A stretch of DNA of 64,000 nt from Nicotiana tabacum. Lineage: Eukaryota > Streptophyta > Magnoliopsida > Solanales > Solanaceae. The notes under the pieces are model-generated. The model did not search any database. It was not told where the DNA came from and saw nothing but the letters and a program-made list of their open reading frames with translations. Positions 12,260-23,171 of this stretch are shown here, in pieces; within the stretch, counting starts at the first letter, position 1; every line of letters starts with the position of its first letter. The stretch is taken from positions 153,871,436-153,935,435 of the forward strand of contig NC_134087.1 in assembly GCF_000715075.1 (NCBI RefSeq), written 5' to 3'. The position numbers and the translations under genes are program-made.

Positions 12260-12326
12260 AGTATAGTGGTATGTATTCCCGCCTGCCACGCGGGTGACTC
12301 GGGTTCGTTCCTTGGTAACGACGCCA
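12252..12326 (+). tRNA. tRNA-Asp-derived sequence with CCA end at the centre of the LTR palindrome (not a functional gene)
   Basis: Positions 12252-12323 fold as a 72-nt tRNA with the landmarks of plant tRNA-Asp: A-box TAGTATAGTGG, anticodon stem CCCGC/GCGGG, and a T-loop region GGTTCGTTCC close to the B-box. The acceptor strands ATCGTTG and TAACGAC still largely pair. CCA follows at 12324-12326; nuclear tRNA genes do not encode CCA, so this came from a mature tRNA, as expected for a reverse-transcription primer. The loop reads CTGCCAC, so the anticodon is GCC where tRNA-Asp has GTC, one transition away. It is probably a copied primer and not a gene, since mismatches have accumulated and LTR sequence abuts both sides. 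Confidence 0.9.
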
Positions 12327-13636
12327 AAATTCGATCATGCCCAACTATGCCTTATAAAAAGGACACGCGAACGTTGCAAATATAATATGAGTATTTAGCC
12401 CAAAGTCGAACCCACAAGGAATTAACCTATCAATTACTCTCGTTAGACTTACTAAATTCTACGGAATCAACTTCCCAGACGTCCTGAATAACAATTGAGG
12501 ATGTTTCTACTAACTAAGAATGAATGTAAATAAGCAATTGAAAACTAACTATGATTAAGTTGTAAACAATCAAGAGAATGTTCTAAGGTTATAATTTCCC
12601 GTATTGATGGAATCCATTCCGGTTATGTTTCACATAGAATTGCCTAATCATCTCTATCAATTATGAGCACTCCTATTATCGTAAATCTCTCTCGAGTAAT
12701 CACGATAATTTACTAGACGCACTCTTCCGAGATACGCTAGCTGGCTTTGTTTATTACAGCTCACTTTAGATTGCACCCAAGGCTTCGTTATCCCTAATCC
12801 CGCCTTTAAACCCTCAGTTATTGATTCTTATATACTTTGGGAGTGGTGTTGTTCAACAATTACCTAAATATGCACTCTTTCCCGAGTTATGCATACTAAA
12901 TAGGCACAGCTAATTGAGGATCCTATCAATTAACTACAACAAGAACATAGTTGAACAAATAGAGATTAAACTAGGCAAACTATATTAACATAACAAGATG
13001 TTCATCCTTCAATAGGTTCCATCAAAACCTTAGACTAAATATTTAGCTACTCATACTAGTATTCATCATAACAATATTCAACTTCATCACAAATCGTAAA
13101 AACAAAAGGAAGAAAGGAAGAACTCGATGTTGAATTATCCTCCTTGCCTCTTGCCTCTCCTTGCCTTGAACTAAGCTATGAAAACCTTGATAGTGAATCT
13201 TTGGGCGAGCTGGACCTTCTATAGGTTAAGTGGATTTACCCCCGAACTTCCAAGTTTACCCCTGAAATTTAATTTTCCGGAACTGGGCTAGCGCGGTCGC
13301 GCTAATGGACGCGCTAGTGACCGCGCATATGCCTTATCATTCTGCCTTGACTATTTGGGCTAGTGCGGTCACGCTAGTGACCGCGCTAGTCCAGGTCTTC
13401 ATTTCATCTCTTCTTTTTCTAGTCTTCCCATGTACTCAGCTCCTAGGGGCTTTTCTTGCTTCAATTTAGCTACAATCACAACTTTAAGTCCTCATATGTG
13501 CTACTCACTCCTGCAAAGTGTGAAATTCACAATTAGAGCCAATTTATCATCATTTAACTATATTATCACAGTGAAACATAATCAAGCTGGGGCATAAACA
13601 ATCGCCAAATTACATAAATCTAGTCTATTATCAACA
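12327..13636 (-). repeat. Athila-like LTR, minus-strand orientation (right arm; 3' LTR of the element)
   Basis: On the minus strand it starts TGTTGATAATAG right after the polypurine tract and reaches the primer site TGGCGTCGTTACC at 12326. It is therefore in 3' LTR position relative to the coding region, but its outer edge carries a primer site as a 5' LTR would. Length is 1310 bp. Confidence 0.93.
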
Positions 13637-13646
13637 CCCCACACTT
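13637..13646 (-). promoter_or_regulatory. Polypurine tract of the Athila-like element
   Basis: On the minus strand AAGTGTGGGG immediately precedes the LTR start, the position where plus-strand DNA synthesis is primed. Confidence 0.75.
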
Positions 13647-15339
13647 AAATCATTACTAATCCTTGAGCAATCCACCACACTCTATATAGGTTCCTTCACT
13701 AAGCATTATTCCCTAACACATCACACCAAGAACAAATCACATAAGTTATGCCTAGTAGTGAACAATCTTCGCCTCAAAAGTCGACTCTCACGTGCCGTGC
13801 ATTATTCTACTTACTCAAATTACTCTAGACAGAAGTCAAGACTTGCCTTTCCTTCATGAATCACATGCCCTTACATCACACAAGAGAGTAGTTCCATATA
13901 TAATGATATTTAGAACACTTAGGAACTTAGATAGACAAAATTCGCTCACTCTCAAAAAGAACATTCATATGCCACAAAGATGTACCATAGGCTTGCCCGT
14001 AGTGTACTACTCTACTAATCGAGTCCACTCAGTCTAAGATCAATAGGACTTAACTTGGTTGTAATGTAGGCTAAGGGACGGGTATATTTGGAAATAGTGA
14101 CTAACCTCCCTAAGCATTTTTAATATAATTACATTAACCTTCAAAACCATACTTATGTCAACCAAACACTCCACCACTTTTTATTTACAATATCCCCATC
14201 CATTAGGTGCAATTGTAACAAACCACCACTATCGATTACTACATTTATTCTTTTTTTTTTCAGTGGTGCTTATTCTTTTACTTTTCCAAACACTGCACCT
14301 TTTTTTTTCTATTTCAACGGTTCCACTCAAAAACCAAACCACCACCCCACATATTTGCTTTTGCATGATTTCTATACCATTCAAGTGCTTATGGGAGGTA
14401 AAGGGGTTCAAACAGATGTGCATTCAAACAATTGGGTAAGGTTCGCAATGTGGTTGCTAAAGAAACATGCTTATAGGCTCAACGGGGTTGACTACGATGT
14501 ATTACAGTTAGGTGGGTTTACTTTATATGTCTGGCTCAACAAAGAAATGCCTATATCACTTCTAAGACTGAATGAAACTACTATTTCGCTTTGCAAATAC
14601 ACGGGGCAAGTTCTAGGCATCAAATGTGAATCATGGAATACAGTAAAACTCACACACACATGTCATATGACTCATTCCAGATTGGCTTATCAAGACACTC
14701 TCTTCTGAGTATTCAAGTCAGTGACAGACATATAATTTTAAGGCACTTTAGCAAGAATCAACCACTGAGACTAAGCGTTACACTCTAGTGTCAATTGTGT
14801 TCAGGTGTATCAACGCTAGAGGTTTCTCTTTCGAATTCAGCTCGTAGCCCATCAATCCTAACTAAAACTAAAAAAACAAACTAAACAAAAACTACCTACA
14901 CCCGGTTCAAGCTAAACCTTTGGAAAAGAACCGTGGCCAAAAGAAAAACCAAGGGGGAGTTACTACACTATCTAAAAATAAAAAAATCTTTTTTGGTCTT
15001 TTCTCTAGACTTACTTCCCTCAAGAAAATTGTCTAAAGGATCCGTCATCAGGAAGAGTTTCCATATTCCCTTTTTTCTAATCGACTTAGTCCCTCAAGAA
15101 CCCTGCCGAAAGAGATCCATCGTCGGGACAAGCCACTTACCTACTTTAAACTTACCTAATGAAACTATTACTCAAAACACCAAAAACAATCAAAGCAAAA
15201 CAAAGAAATATCAAACAGTCAAATTGTTACAAATACATACATACATTGAAGTATCCCCCACCCCACACTTAAAATGTAGACATGTCCTCATGGCATAAAA
15301 ATTTAAAGAACAGTGAGGTAAAGGAACTTCCCTGAAATA
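13647..15339 (-). other. Athila-like 3' region between the extra ORF and the polypurine tract
   Basis: About 1.7 kb with no recognisable domain on either strand. The longest frames here are on the plus strand (14355-14708, 14933-15298). They have no family resemblance that I can see and are probably chance frames. No envelope-like membrane protein is evident. Confidence 0.5.
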
Positions 15340-16530
15340 TCATTCCTGATCGAAGACGGTGTCTGGGTTCACATTGCAAGCACGACCCAAAGCTCTCAAC
15401 CAGCCTAAGAATTTCTTCTCCGACTTCACCTACCGGTCAGCTACTGCATCTACGCGGGCACCCAAATCAGTGACTGAGGTATGCAACCCAGCCACCTCCT
15501 GCTCCAAAGCGGTGAAACGGGACACCCTGGCAGCTCTAGAAGATGTTGCAGTCCCAGATGGTGCTGCAGCTGCTGCACTTTACTCATGGGCCTGTGGTTC
15601 GGCCCCCACGTCCTCCTGCTCGGCCTCCTCTTCCTCCGAGTCATCAGAGCTACTACTATCCTCCCCACCTGCTGATGCCGACTCCTTACCCGTGGTTACC
15701 TTGTCAGCCCGGAACTTGCGATCTTTTGGCACCAGCCCATCCACCGCCAGATTTTCCAACACCCGAGCTTGCCTGCAAATTTTAGTGATCAAAGAAGGGA
15801 AAAAGAATCCATACCTTTTGACTAGACAGCGGATGAACATCTCCTCCTGAATCACTTTGGCCACGTTGAAGTTGTGACCATTGATGAAGCACCAAAACAA
15901 GGCCGCTCGGGGGCTATTCACTTCCGTAGTATTGAGGGATGGGATCAGACGATTGTTGATAATATACAACCAGCACTTCCCTTCAGAGGTTAGTGCCGAG
16001 GAGTGAAATTTCTCACCGTACTTCATCCAGATCACCTCCTTCCCGAGTACACGGATCGTTTCAAATAACATCGCCCACTGCGTGTATTTTCTGCCATACA
16101 TCTCATAAAAGTCTTCATATGGGTCCACAGGAGGGGGCAGCTGGTACATCGTCCATATAGCCTCAACAGAGGCATCCACCGTTTTTCTACGCACAGTGAC
16201 TATACCATTGACATGCTCCTTCACATTGGCGTAAAATTCTCTAACAACCATTACATTGCCCTAGCCCGGCTCGTCAATGAAAGTTTGCAACCCTCGCCTC
16301 ACCAGCTCAGTGTACATGTAAGGGTAGTATAGCTGAACCGATCCTACGTCAATTTCCCTCTCCGGAATCGGCTTTTTAGAGGCCTTATCCGCAAAGCGAT
16401 CCTGAGCCTTGGCAGAGACAAACATGTTACTATCAAAAGGGCGGGCAGGGGCTACCCCGCGTGCCCTGGACGAGCCAGCTTGGCTGCTAGAAGAGGCATT
16501 TGTGGCGCGACATTTTCGAGATGGAGCCAT
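15340..16530 (-). pseudogene. Putative plant transposon protein (Transposase_32-like) carried by the Athila-like element
   Basis: With ATG at 16530 and a terminal TGA at 15340-15342 the frame would be 397 codons. It is broken by stops at 16258-16260, near 15577-15579 and near 15430. An N-terminal segment rich in Lys, Arg and Ser (MAPSRKCRATNASSSS) precedes the domain, which is recognised by FDSNMFVSAKAQDRFADKAS, the VVREFYANVKEHV helix, EVNSPRAALFWCFINGHN and FFFPSLITKICRQA. It ends in an acidic Ser/Glu tract and a short helical tail with the FLGWLRALGRA motif. These are marks of the family annotated in plants as putative plant transposon protein domain, function unknown. It lies downstream of pol on the same strand, the place where Athila elements often carry an extra or env-like ORF. 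Confidence 0.78.
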
Positions 16531-17686
16531 AGTACCTGGAAAATGGGAGAACATTAGCATAGCCCAACACAAACTTGTGACACAATACGGTTACTCAGAC
16601 TTCACATGCATAAGTGGTCACAACTACACAATTACGTTCATAGAGGCATTTACACAAACACCTTATGGGCGTTATACACTCACACCCCATTTCACACATG
16701 TTCCAACCTTAACATCACTACAATATCCTCCAAAATCACATACGAAGTGAAGCTACACTCCACCAATCTTACCACCACAAACACTAAAACATATGTTACC
16801 AATTCTACTTATCAAAAAAAAAAAAACTACATAAATGCAAAAGTAAAAACACACGAAATTCTGAAGAAAAAAAATGAAAGAAAAATGGAACAAGGAACTC
16901 ATACCTGCAGTGATAGATTGTGGGGAGAAGAGAAGAAAAGTAGAGGGGAATGTGGCTTGAGACTTGGGAAAGTGAGGTTGGGAATTTTGAAGAGGATGGG
17001 AGTTGAAGAAGAGGGGAGTCTTTGAAGAAGAAGGGGGTTTAGGGTTGGGGGATTTGCTTGAATCGGTAGGGTATTTGGGATTGAAGATGGGGGTTATTAG
17101 ATAGGGGGCGGGGGTAATTTAGACTATAGTAAAAGAAGTTAACAAAAAAAATTAAAATAACAAAACAAAATGCATCAGATTTTGGGCGGGACTAACGCGG
17201 TCGTAGCGCGGTACGAGTGCGACCGTGCTAGTCCAGGCAGAACATTAGGCGATATGCGCGGCCACTAGCGCAGCTTGTAGCGCGGTCGCGCTAGTATTTT
17301 TGAGCTGAGGTAGAACACTTGCCCATATGCGCGGCCACTAGCATGGCCTGTAGCGCGGGCGCGCTCCTAGGCACGATTTTGTCATATTTTTCACCTGTTC
17401 TTACCACTTTCGATGGCCTTATCACCCGCCCATTGTCACCTGCACTAGTTAGTACTTCCCAAAACTAACAATAAACAACTACTACTATCGTTGGGTTGCT
17501 TCCCAACCAGCACCTTAGTTAATGTCGTGGCACGACAATTACAACAATTCAATGGGTTGCCTCCCATGCAGCGCCTAATTTAACGTCGCAGCACGACGCA
17601 GACAAGCGCATTTAAGGCTCGCTCGACCTCTGAGGTTCCATCAGGTGGATCTCTAACACTTCCTTTGGTTTTTTCATGCCTATGTA
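16531..17686 (-). other. Athila-like spacer between integrase and the extra ORF, with a CpG-rich module
   Basis: No coding sequence is recognised. At about 17170-17375 lies a CpG-dense stretch of TAGCGCG motifs. It includes the 16-base inverted repeat TAGCGCGGTCGCGCTA (17278-17293), which also occurs exactly in the LTR at 13289-13304. Confidence 0.7.
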
Positions 17687-20452
17687 TCACTTCAATCTCT
17701 GCCCATTGACTCTAAATGTGTGAGAGTCTTTCTCTGAGGCAATCTCTACAGCTCCTGAAGGGAATACTTCAACCACTCGAAATGGACCAGACCATCGTGA
17801 CTTAAGCTTACCCGGGAATAGCCTTAATCTTGAATTATAGAGCAGTACCATGTCCCCAGGTTTGAAATGTCGCTCAACAATGTTCTGGTTGTGCAACCTC
17901 TTCATTCTTTCCTTTTACAACCTTGTGCTCTCAAAAGCAAGATGTCGGAACTCGTCAAGCTCATACAATTCAGTGATTCTAGTTGTGCCCGCAGCCTCAA
18001 TATCTAGGTTCAGCTGCTTCAGTGCCCACCAAGCTTTATGTTCAAGTTCCACTGGCAAGTGGTAGGCCTTACCGAACACCACCTTTTATGGTGACATACC
18101 AATTGGTATTTTAAAAGCAGTTCTATAAGCCCAGAGTGCATCATCTAGCTTTTTCGCCCAATCAGCTCTTGTGGCATTCACTGTCTTGGTCAATACACTC
18201 TTTATCTCTCTATTAGACACTTCCACCTGTCCACTTGTCTACGGATGGTATGGTGTTGCCACATTGTGACGCACATCATACTTCGCTAGCAACTTCTCAA
18301 AGGCTCGATTACAGAAGTGGGTGCCTCCGTCACTGATAATCGCTCTCGGGGTCCCAAAACGGGTAAAAATATTCTTCTTCAAAAATCCCACCACCACTTT
18401 TGCATCATTAGTGGGCAACGTTGCAGCTTCTACCCATTTGGACACGTAATCCACAGCAACAAGTATGTACTTATTGCCAAAGGAACTGACGAAGGTTCCC
18501 ATGAAGTCAATCCCCCAGACATCAAACACTTCCACCTCTTGAATCGGGTTCATGGGCATCTCATGGCGACGGGAAATGTTCCCTGTTCGCTGACATTCAC
18601 TGCAACCCTTTACCCATTGGCGCGCATCTTTAAACACTATAGGCCAAAAGAAACCAGCCTCTAGAACTTTTGCAGCTGTTCTGACTCCTCCAAAATGCCC
18701 TCCATACGCCGATGCATGACATGTCTGCAAAACAGAAGATTGTTCTATCTCGGGGACACACCTCCGGATCATATTGTCAACACATATTCGAAACAGGTAA
18801 GGTTCATCCCAATAATACATGCGACAATCACGATAAAACTTTTTCTTTTGTACAGAGGAAAGGTCATAGGGAACTATACCGCTGGCCAGGTAATTTGCAA
18901 AGTCTACATACCATGACACTTCCTCAAGACTAGTAGCGAGTAGCTGCTCGTTTGGAAAGGTTTCCAGAATGTCCTCAACCTCAACTAAGTTTTCAGCTCC
19001 CTCAAGTCGTGGTAGATGGTCAGCGACTTGGTTTTCTGTGCCCTTACGGTCACGAATTTCGAGGTCAAATTCTTGCAGTAGCAACACCCAACGAATTAGG
19101 CACGACTTAGACTCCTTATTCTCAATCAAGTACCTGAGAGCTGCATGATCAGTGTATACAATTACCTTTGAACCAATCAAGTACAATCTGAATTTATCGA
19201 AAGCAAGCACCACAGCCAACATCTCCTTCTTAGTCCCAGTGTAGTTCAACTGGGCTCCACTCAGCGTTCTACGTGCATAGTAGATTGGATGCATTAGCTT
19301 GTGTTTCCGTTGTCCCAACACTGCCCCCACTGCATAGTCACTGGCATCACACATGAGTTTGAATGGTTGCTCCCAGTCGGGGGCAACAATGATGGGTGCT
19401 GTGACTAGCCTCTTTTTCAACTCCTCGAATGCTACTCTGCAATCATCAGAAAACAAGAAAGGGTGATCTTTTTCTAACAACTTACAGAGAGGGTTGGCAA
19501 TTTTTGAGAAGTCTCTTATGAATCTCCGGTAGAAACCGACATGCCCAAGGAAGCTCTTGATTGCCTTGACTGAATTTAGAGGTGGAAGCTTTGCTATCAT
19601 GTCAACTTTAGCACGATCTACCTCAATTCCTTTACTTAACACCCGGTGCCCCAAGACATGCCCTCTTGTACCATGAAATGGCACTTCTCCCTATTAAGAA
19701 CCAGGTTAGTCTCAATACACCATTTCAGCACACGAGTCAGATTTATAAGGCACTCATCAAATGGGTTCCCCACCACTGAGAAATCATACATGAATACCTC
19801 CATTATGTCCTCTACCATGTCAATGAATATGACCATCATGGACCTTTAGAATGTGGCGGGTGCATTGCATAGGCCAAAAGGCATCCTCCGAAAGGCATAA
19901 ATGCCATATTGGCAAGTGAATGATGTCTTCTCTGATTGTACCCTGAGTACCCATCCAGAAAACAGAAGTGTGACCTCCCTGCCAATCTGTCTAACATCTG
20001 ATCAACGAAGGGAAGTGGGAAGTGGTCTTTCCGGGTGGCCAGATTTAACTTTCTGTAGTCCATGCAAATTCTCCAGCCCGTGACGGTTCTTGTTGAAATC
20101 AGTTCATTGTTATCTTTCTTATCACCGTCATGCCACCCTTCTTAGGCACACATTGCACTGGGCTAACCCAGTTGCTGTCAGAGATTGGGAAAATGATTCC
20201 CGCATCTAACCACTTTATCACTTCTTTCTTCACCACTTTCTTCATGTTGGGGTTCAGCCTTCTTTGGTGTTCCTTGGAAGGTTTGTGTCCCTCTTCTAGC
20301 AGAATTTTATGCATACAATAGACGGGGCTGATCCCCTTAATGTCTGCCATGGTCCACCCAATGGCAGTCTTACACTCCTTGAGTACCTGCAAGAATTGTT
20401 GTGCCTGCACATCTAACAAACTAGATGAGATAATCAGGTCCAAGGAACTCAT
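17687..20452 (-). pseudogene. Athila-like pol: reverse transcriptase, RNase H, integrase
   Basis: The order on the minus strand is reverse transcriptase (20452-19636, three frames), RNase H (about 19420-19000) and integrase (about 18800-17687). In the reverse transcriptase the catalytic loop reads FMYDFSV where this family has two adjacent aspartates, so one catalytic residue is lost. RNase H keeps the [15 protein letters not shown] start, the [11 protein letters not shown] strand and the [11 protein letters not shown] end. Integrase has the zinc-finger pairs H...H (near AYGGHFGG) and CSEC, then the acidic residues of GIDFMG and ISDGGTHF, and SNREIK after a premature TAG at 18239-18241. The C-terminal end [11 protein letters not shown] and FRVNGQRLK is typical of Athila/Tat integrases. 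The longest uninterrupted frame is 481 codons (18239-19684). The copy is recently decayed but not functional. Confidence 0.92.
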
Positions 20453-21563
20453 ACCTGAGATGGGTGGGTAGTGGCTTCAATTCCAGCTTTGGTGGTTCTT
20501 CGATGGATGGCTTGGCTGGAGGGGTTTCTCTATTTTCTAAGTGCAACGGCTCAAATTCAAGAGTTCTATCCCAGAACCCTCTGCCCTCTAACGCCAATAC
20601 CCATTTTGCCAGTTCTTCTCCATTCACCTCATCTAAATTCATTAGACATGCAGCAAGAGGGTCCTCAATAGTCAGCATCTCATCATCAGTTTCTACGATT
20701 ACATCCACGGCATCAATAAGAGAGCAATTGGCGAATTCACTTGGTCGCCTCATAGATTTCTGCACATTGAATGTTATCTCTTCATCGTTCAATCTCATCT
20801 TGAGCTCCCCAGTCTCACAATCAATGAGAGATCTCTTAATGGCCAAGAATGGCCTTCCCAAAATTATGGGAATTTCTTCATCCACCTTGCAGTCTAAGAT
20901 CACAAAATTTGCAAGGAACACAAATTTCCCCACCTGAATCAACACATCATCCAGGATACCAGAGGGTCTTTTTATAGTCCTGTCAGCCAGCTGCAACAAC
21001 ATAGAGGTAGGTCTAGCTCTTCCAATCCCCAGCCTCTTATAAATCGCCGGGGGCATAAGATTTATGCTGGGTCCTAGATCACAAAGTGCCTTAGCAAAAG
21101 CAAAATTACCAATAGTGCAGGGAATTGTAAAGCTCCCTAGGTCAGATAGCTTCTCCGCAATTGGTCTAGTCACCACTGCACTGTAGGTTTGAGTAAGAGT
21201 CACCGTGGCCAAGTCTTGGAAATCGAATTTTCGGGACATTAAGTCCTTCATTATTTTTGCATACCTAGGCATCTTTTTCAAAGCATCTATCAATGGAATA
21301 TTTACCTGGATTTGTTTCAGCATCTCCAAGAATTTCTTGTATTGCTCCTCTTTTTGGTACTTAGCCAGCCTCTGAGGAAATGACGCGGGAGGTCTCTTCT
21401 TCCCAATGATTTGGGACTGCTCTTTATCAGCTGCCACCTCAACTACTTGTTTCTGGGCTGTCTTAGTTTCTTTCTTAGTCTCAATTTGAATGTTATGTTC
21501 TTCCTGGGCAGGCTGGACTGTCACCTCTGTCAGTTTCGTTGACTCATCTAGCTCAATGGGCAC
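20421..21563 (-). pseudogene. Athila-like gag tail and aspartic protease
   Basis: A 380-codon open frame. The N-terminal third is charged and Gln-rich and likely the end of gag. Near the centre is a retropepsin-like segment ([20 protein letters not shown] then GPSINLMP); in most plant Athila/Tat proteases the region reads D-L/T-G-A/S-S, and here the active-site triplet is DLG. A second conserved run, [11 protein letters not shown], follows, as in retroviral-type proteases (I-LG-x-x-F-L). It overlaps the start of the reverse-transcriptase frame by 32 bp in another frame, which is probably a frameshift mutation in one original polyprotein. Confidence 0.85.
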
Positions 21564-21593
21564 TGGTATGAGTGTCTCAGCCTGTCTGCTTTC

Positions 21594-23092
21594 TCACGCC
21601 CTCTCTTGCTCCACATCTAAATCTCTGTCATTCCGTAGACTCACTACCATCAGCTGCTTCGGGCCTTGATCTTTTGGGTTTATTTGAGTGTCTGCAGGTA
21701 ATGTCCCATGAAGATGATTGTTTAGAGACATCGAAATTTGGCCCATATGCACTTCAATATTCTTGATAGCTGAATCATGTGCATCTACTATTTTCCTAAT
21801 TTTTGCATTAGACCCAATAACCTGTTGCTTCATTGCCTCAAGTCGAGCAAACCCATCTTCATGTCGTCCACCATGCTGCTGCTGAGGAAGGTGATACTCC
21901 TGCTGCTGATTTTGATTATTATATCCCTATGGCTTTGGATAAGGTGCCATATTATTAAGAGGTCTCATACCTCCCATGTTTCCATTGTTGAACTGGCCTG
22001 TATGGCTGATTTTGTTGGCCCCAATTCTGACCACCCTGTCTCTGGCCTCCATAATTAGACACATAATTCATGTCTTCAGGGTAGTGATGATGATCATGTT
22101 CTGCATTCCACTTGTTACCAATTGGCTGACTAATGCAAGATGTGCACAAGCCCCGTTGGTAGTATCTACGATGTGTACCTGCTGCTTCTGCCCTGACTCT
22201 TCCACCTTTTTTGGTGAGTATACTCATCTGTGTCAATATGGTGGCTATATTTTCAGCCATAGAGTTGGATGGACCTAAGGGCACTGAGTGAACCACTGGA
22301 GTGATAGGTGCATTCCTGGTTGTCCATCCCGAATTCTGTGCCATCTTATCAAGCAAACTCTGGCTTTTTCTCCATGTTTTGCTCAAAAATGCTCCACCAG
22401 CTGAAGCATCAACATTACCCTTCACACCATCTGCCAAACCCATATAAAACCGCTGCCCCAACATCTGATCTGGAATCCCGTGGTACGGATATATAACCAA
22501 CATCCCTTTGAATCGTTCCCATGTTTCTTGCAGTGTCTCCATTAGTCTCTGTTTGAAACTCAGGATTTCATCAATTTGTTGGGCAGTCTTGTTGGGTGGA
22601 TGGAACTTGTTCACAAATTGCTTGACTAACTCCTCCCAAGTTGTTATGGAATTTATGGGGAGTGAGTTTAGCCAGGTCTGAGCAGCTCCTGTCACTGAGA
22701 ATGGAAACAATAACAACTGCAGATTGAAAGGAAGTTCTTCAGGTGTTGCTGAGGATCTTCGATTTGTGACCCCGAAAATTGTCCCTTATTTTGCAACAAG
22801 TGCAACATGTTGTTCGTGATTTGAAATGACTCAGCCTGTATATGCGGGACTAAAATCGCTGTGGCCAAGTTCTCTGCTGTGGGTTGTACCCAGTCATATA
22901 ACGCAGCCTCTAGCACAAGAGGTGCCACTGGCGCTATCGGCGCAGCTGGGTCAACTATGTGATCCCCCATGTCTGGTTTGAATTATTCAGTTGTTTGTTT
23001 TTCCGGCTGGCCCAATTCAAGGCCTTGAAAACTTTCTTGGGATCTGATAATGCTTCAAATATTTCACCAGTTCTCGATGAGTTTCTAGGCAT
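21594..23092 (-). pseudogene. Athila-like gag
   Basis: Translation probably began at the ATG at 23092 (MPRNSSRTGEIFEALSD...). The frame is lost in a run of five G at about 22965-22969 and continues one frame over from 22970. The main capsid-like domain follows (PFSVTGAAQTWLNSLPINSI, then WEELVKQFVNKFHPPNK), a retrotrans_gag-type fold that self-assembles and packages RNA. Another frame change lies near 21955, and a stop at 21594 separates gag from the protease frame. The domain order and lengths fit an Athila gag. Only about 80 bp of leader remain upstream before host element E2. Confidence 0.88.
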
Positions 23093-23171
23093 GAACCTGT
23101 ACAACCAAGTCAACAAACGTTAAAATTTTGATGTTACCAATTACAAGTTGTTATTCTTCCTCTTCTTGAAA

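Larger units (their letters stand above)
10863..23171 (-). mobile_element. Athila-like retrotransposon with a palindromic double LTR at one end and none at the other
   Basis: Reading the minus strand, the order is short leader (23171-23093), gag, protease, reverse transcriptase, RNase H, integrase, an extra plant-transposon-protein ORF, polypurine tract, LTR (13636-12327), primer site extended into a whole tRNA-Asp (12326-12252), then the same LTR in inverted orientation (12247-10863). There is no LTR or primer site upstream of gag, where E2 sequence resumes at about 23172. The tRNA-Asp primer and the gag/pol type are those of the Athila branch of Ty3/gypsy. Flanking pentamers acgac (10858-10862) and aggac (23172-23176) may be a decayed target duplication. 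Athila membership is from family knowledge; the layout is seen directly. Confidence 0.85.

Noticed and set aside
12252..12323. A functional nuclear tRNA-Gly(GCC) gene
   Set aside because: The body is tRNA-Asp-like, CCA is encoded, stems carry mismatches and LTR primer-site sequence abuts both ends; it is better explained as a copied primer.
13647..15339. An envelope-like gene in the Athila-like element
   Set aside because: No long frame with signal peptide and membrane segments on the coding strand was seen.
15359..15850. 163-codon plus-strand Ala/Ser-rich frame
   Set aside because: It lies antisense to the Transposase_32-like frame, whose recognisable motifs show which strand codes.
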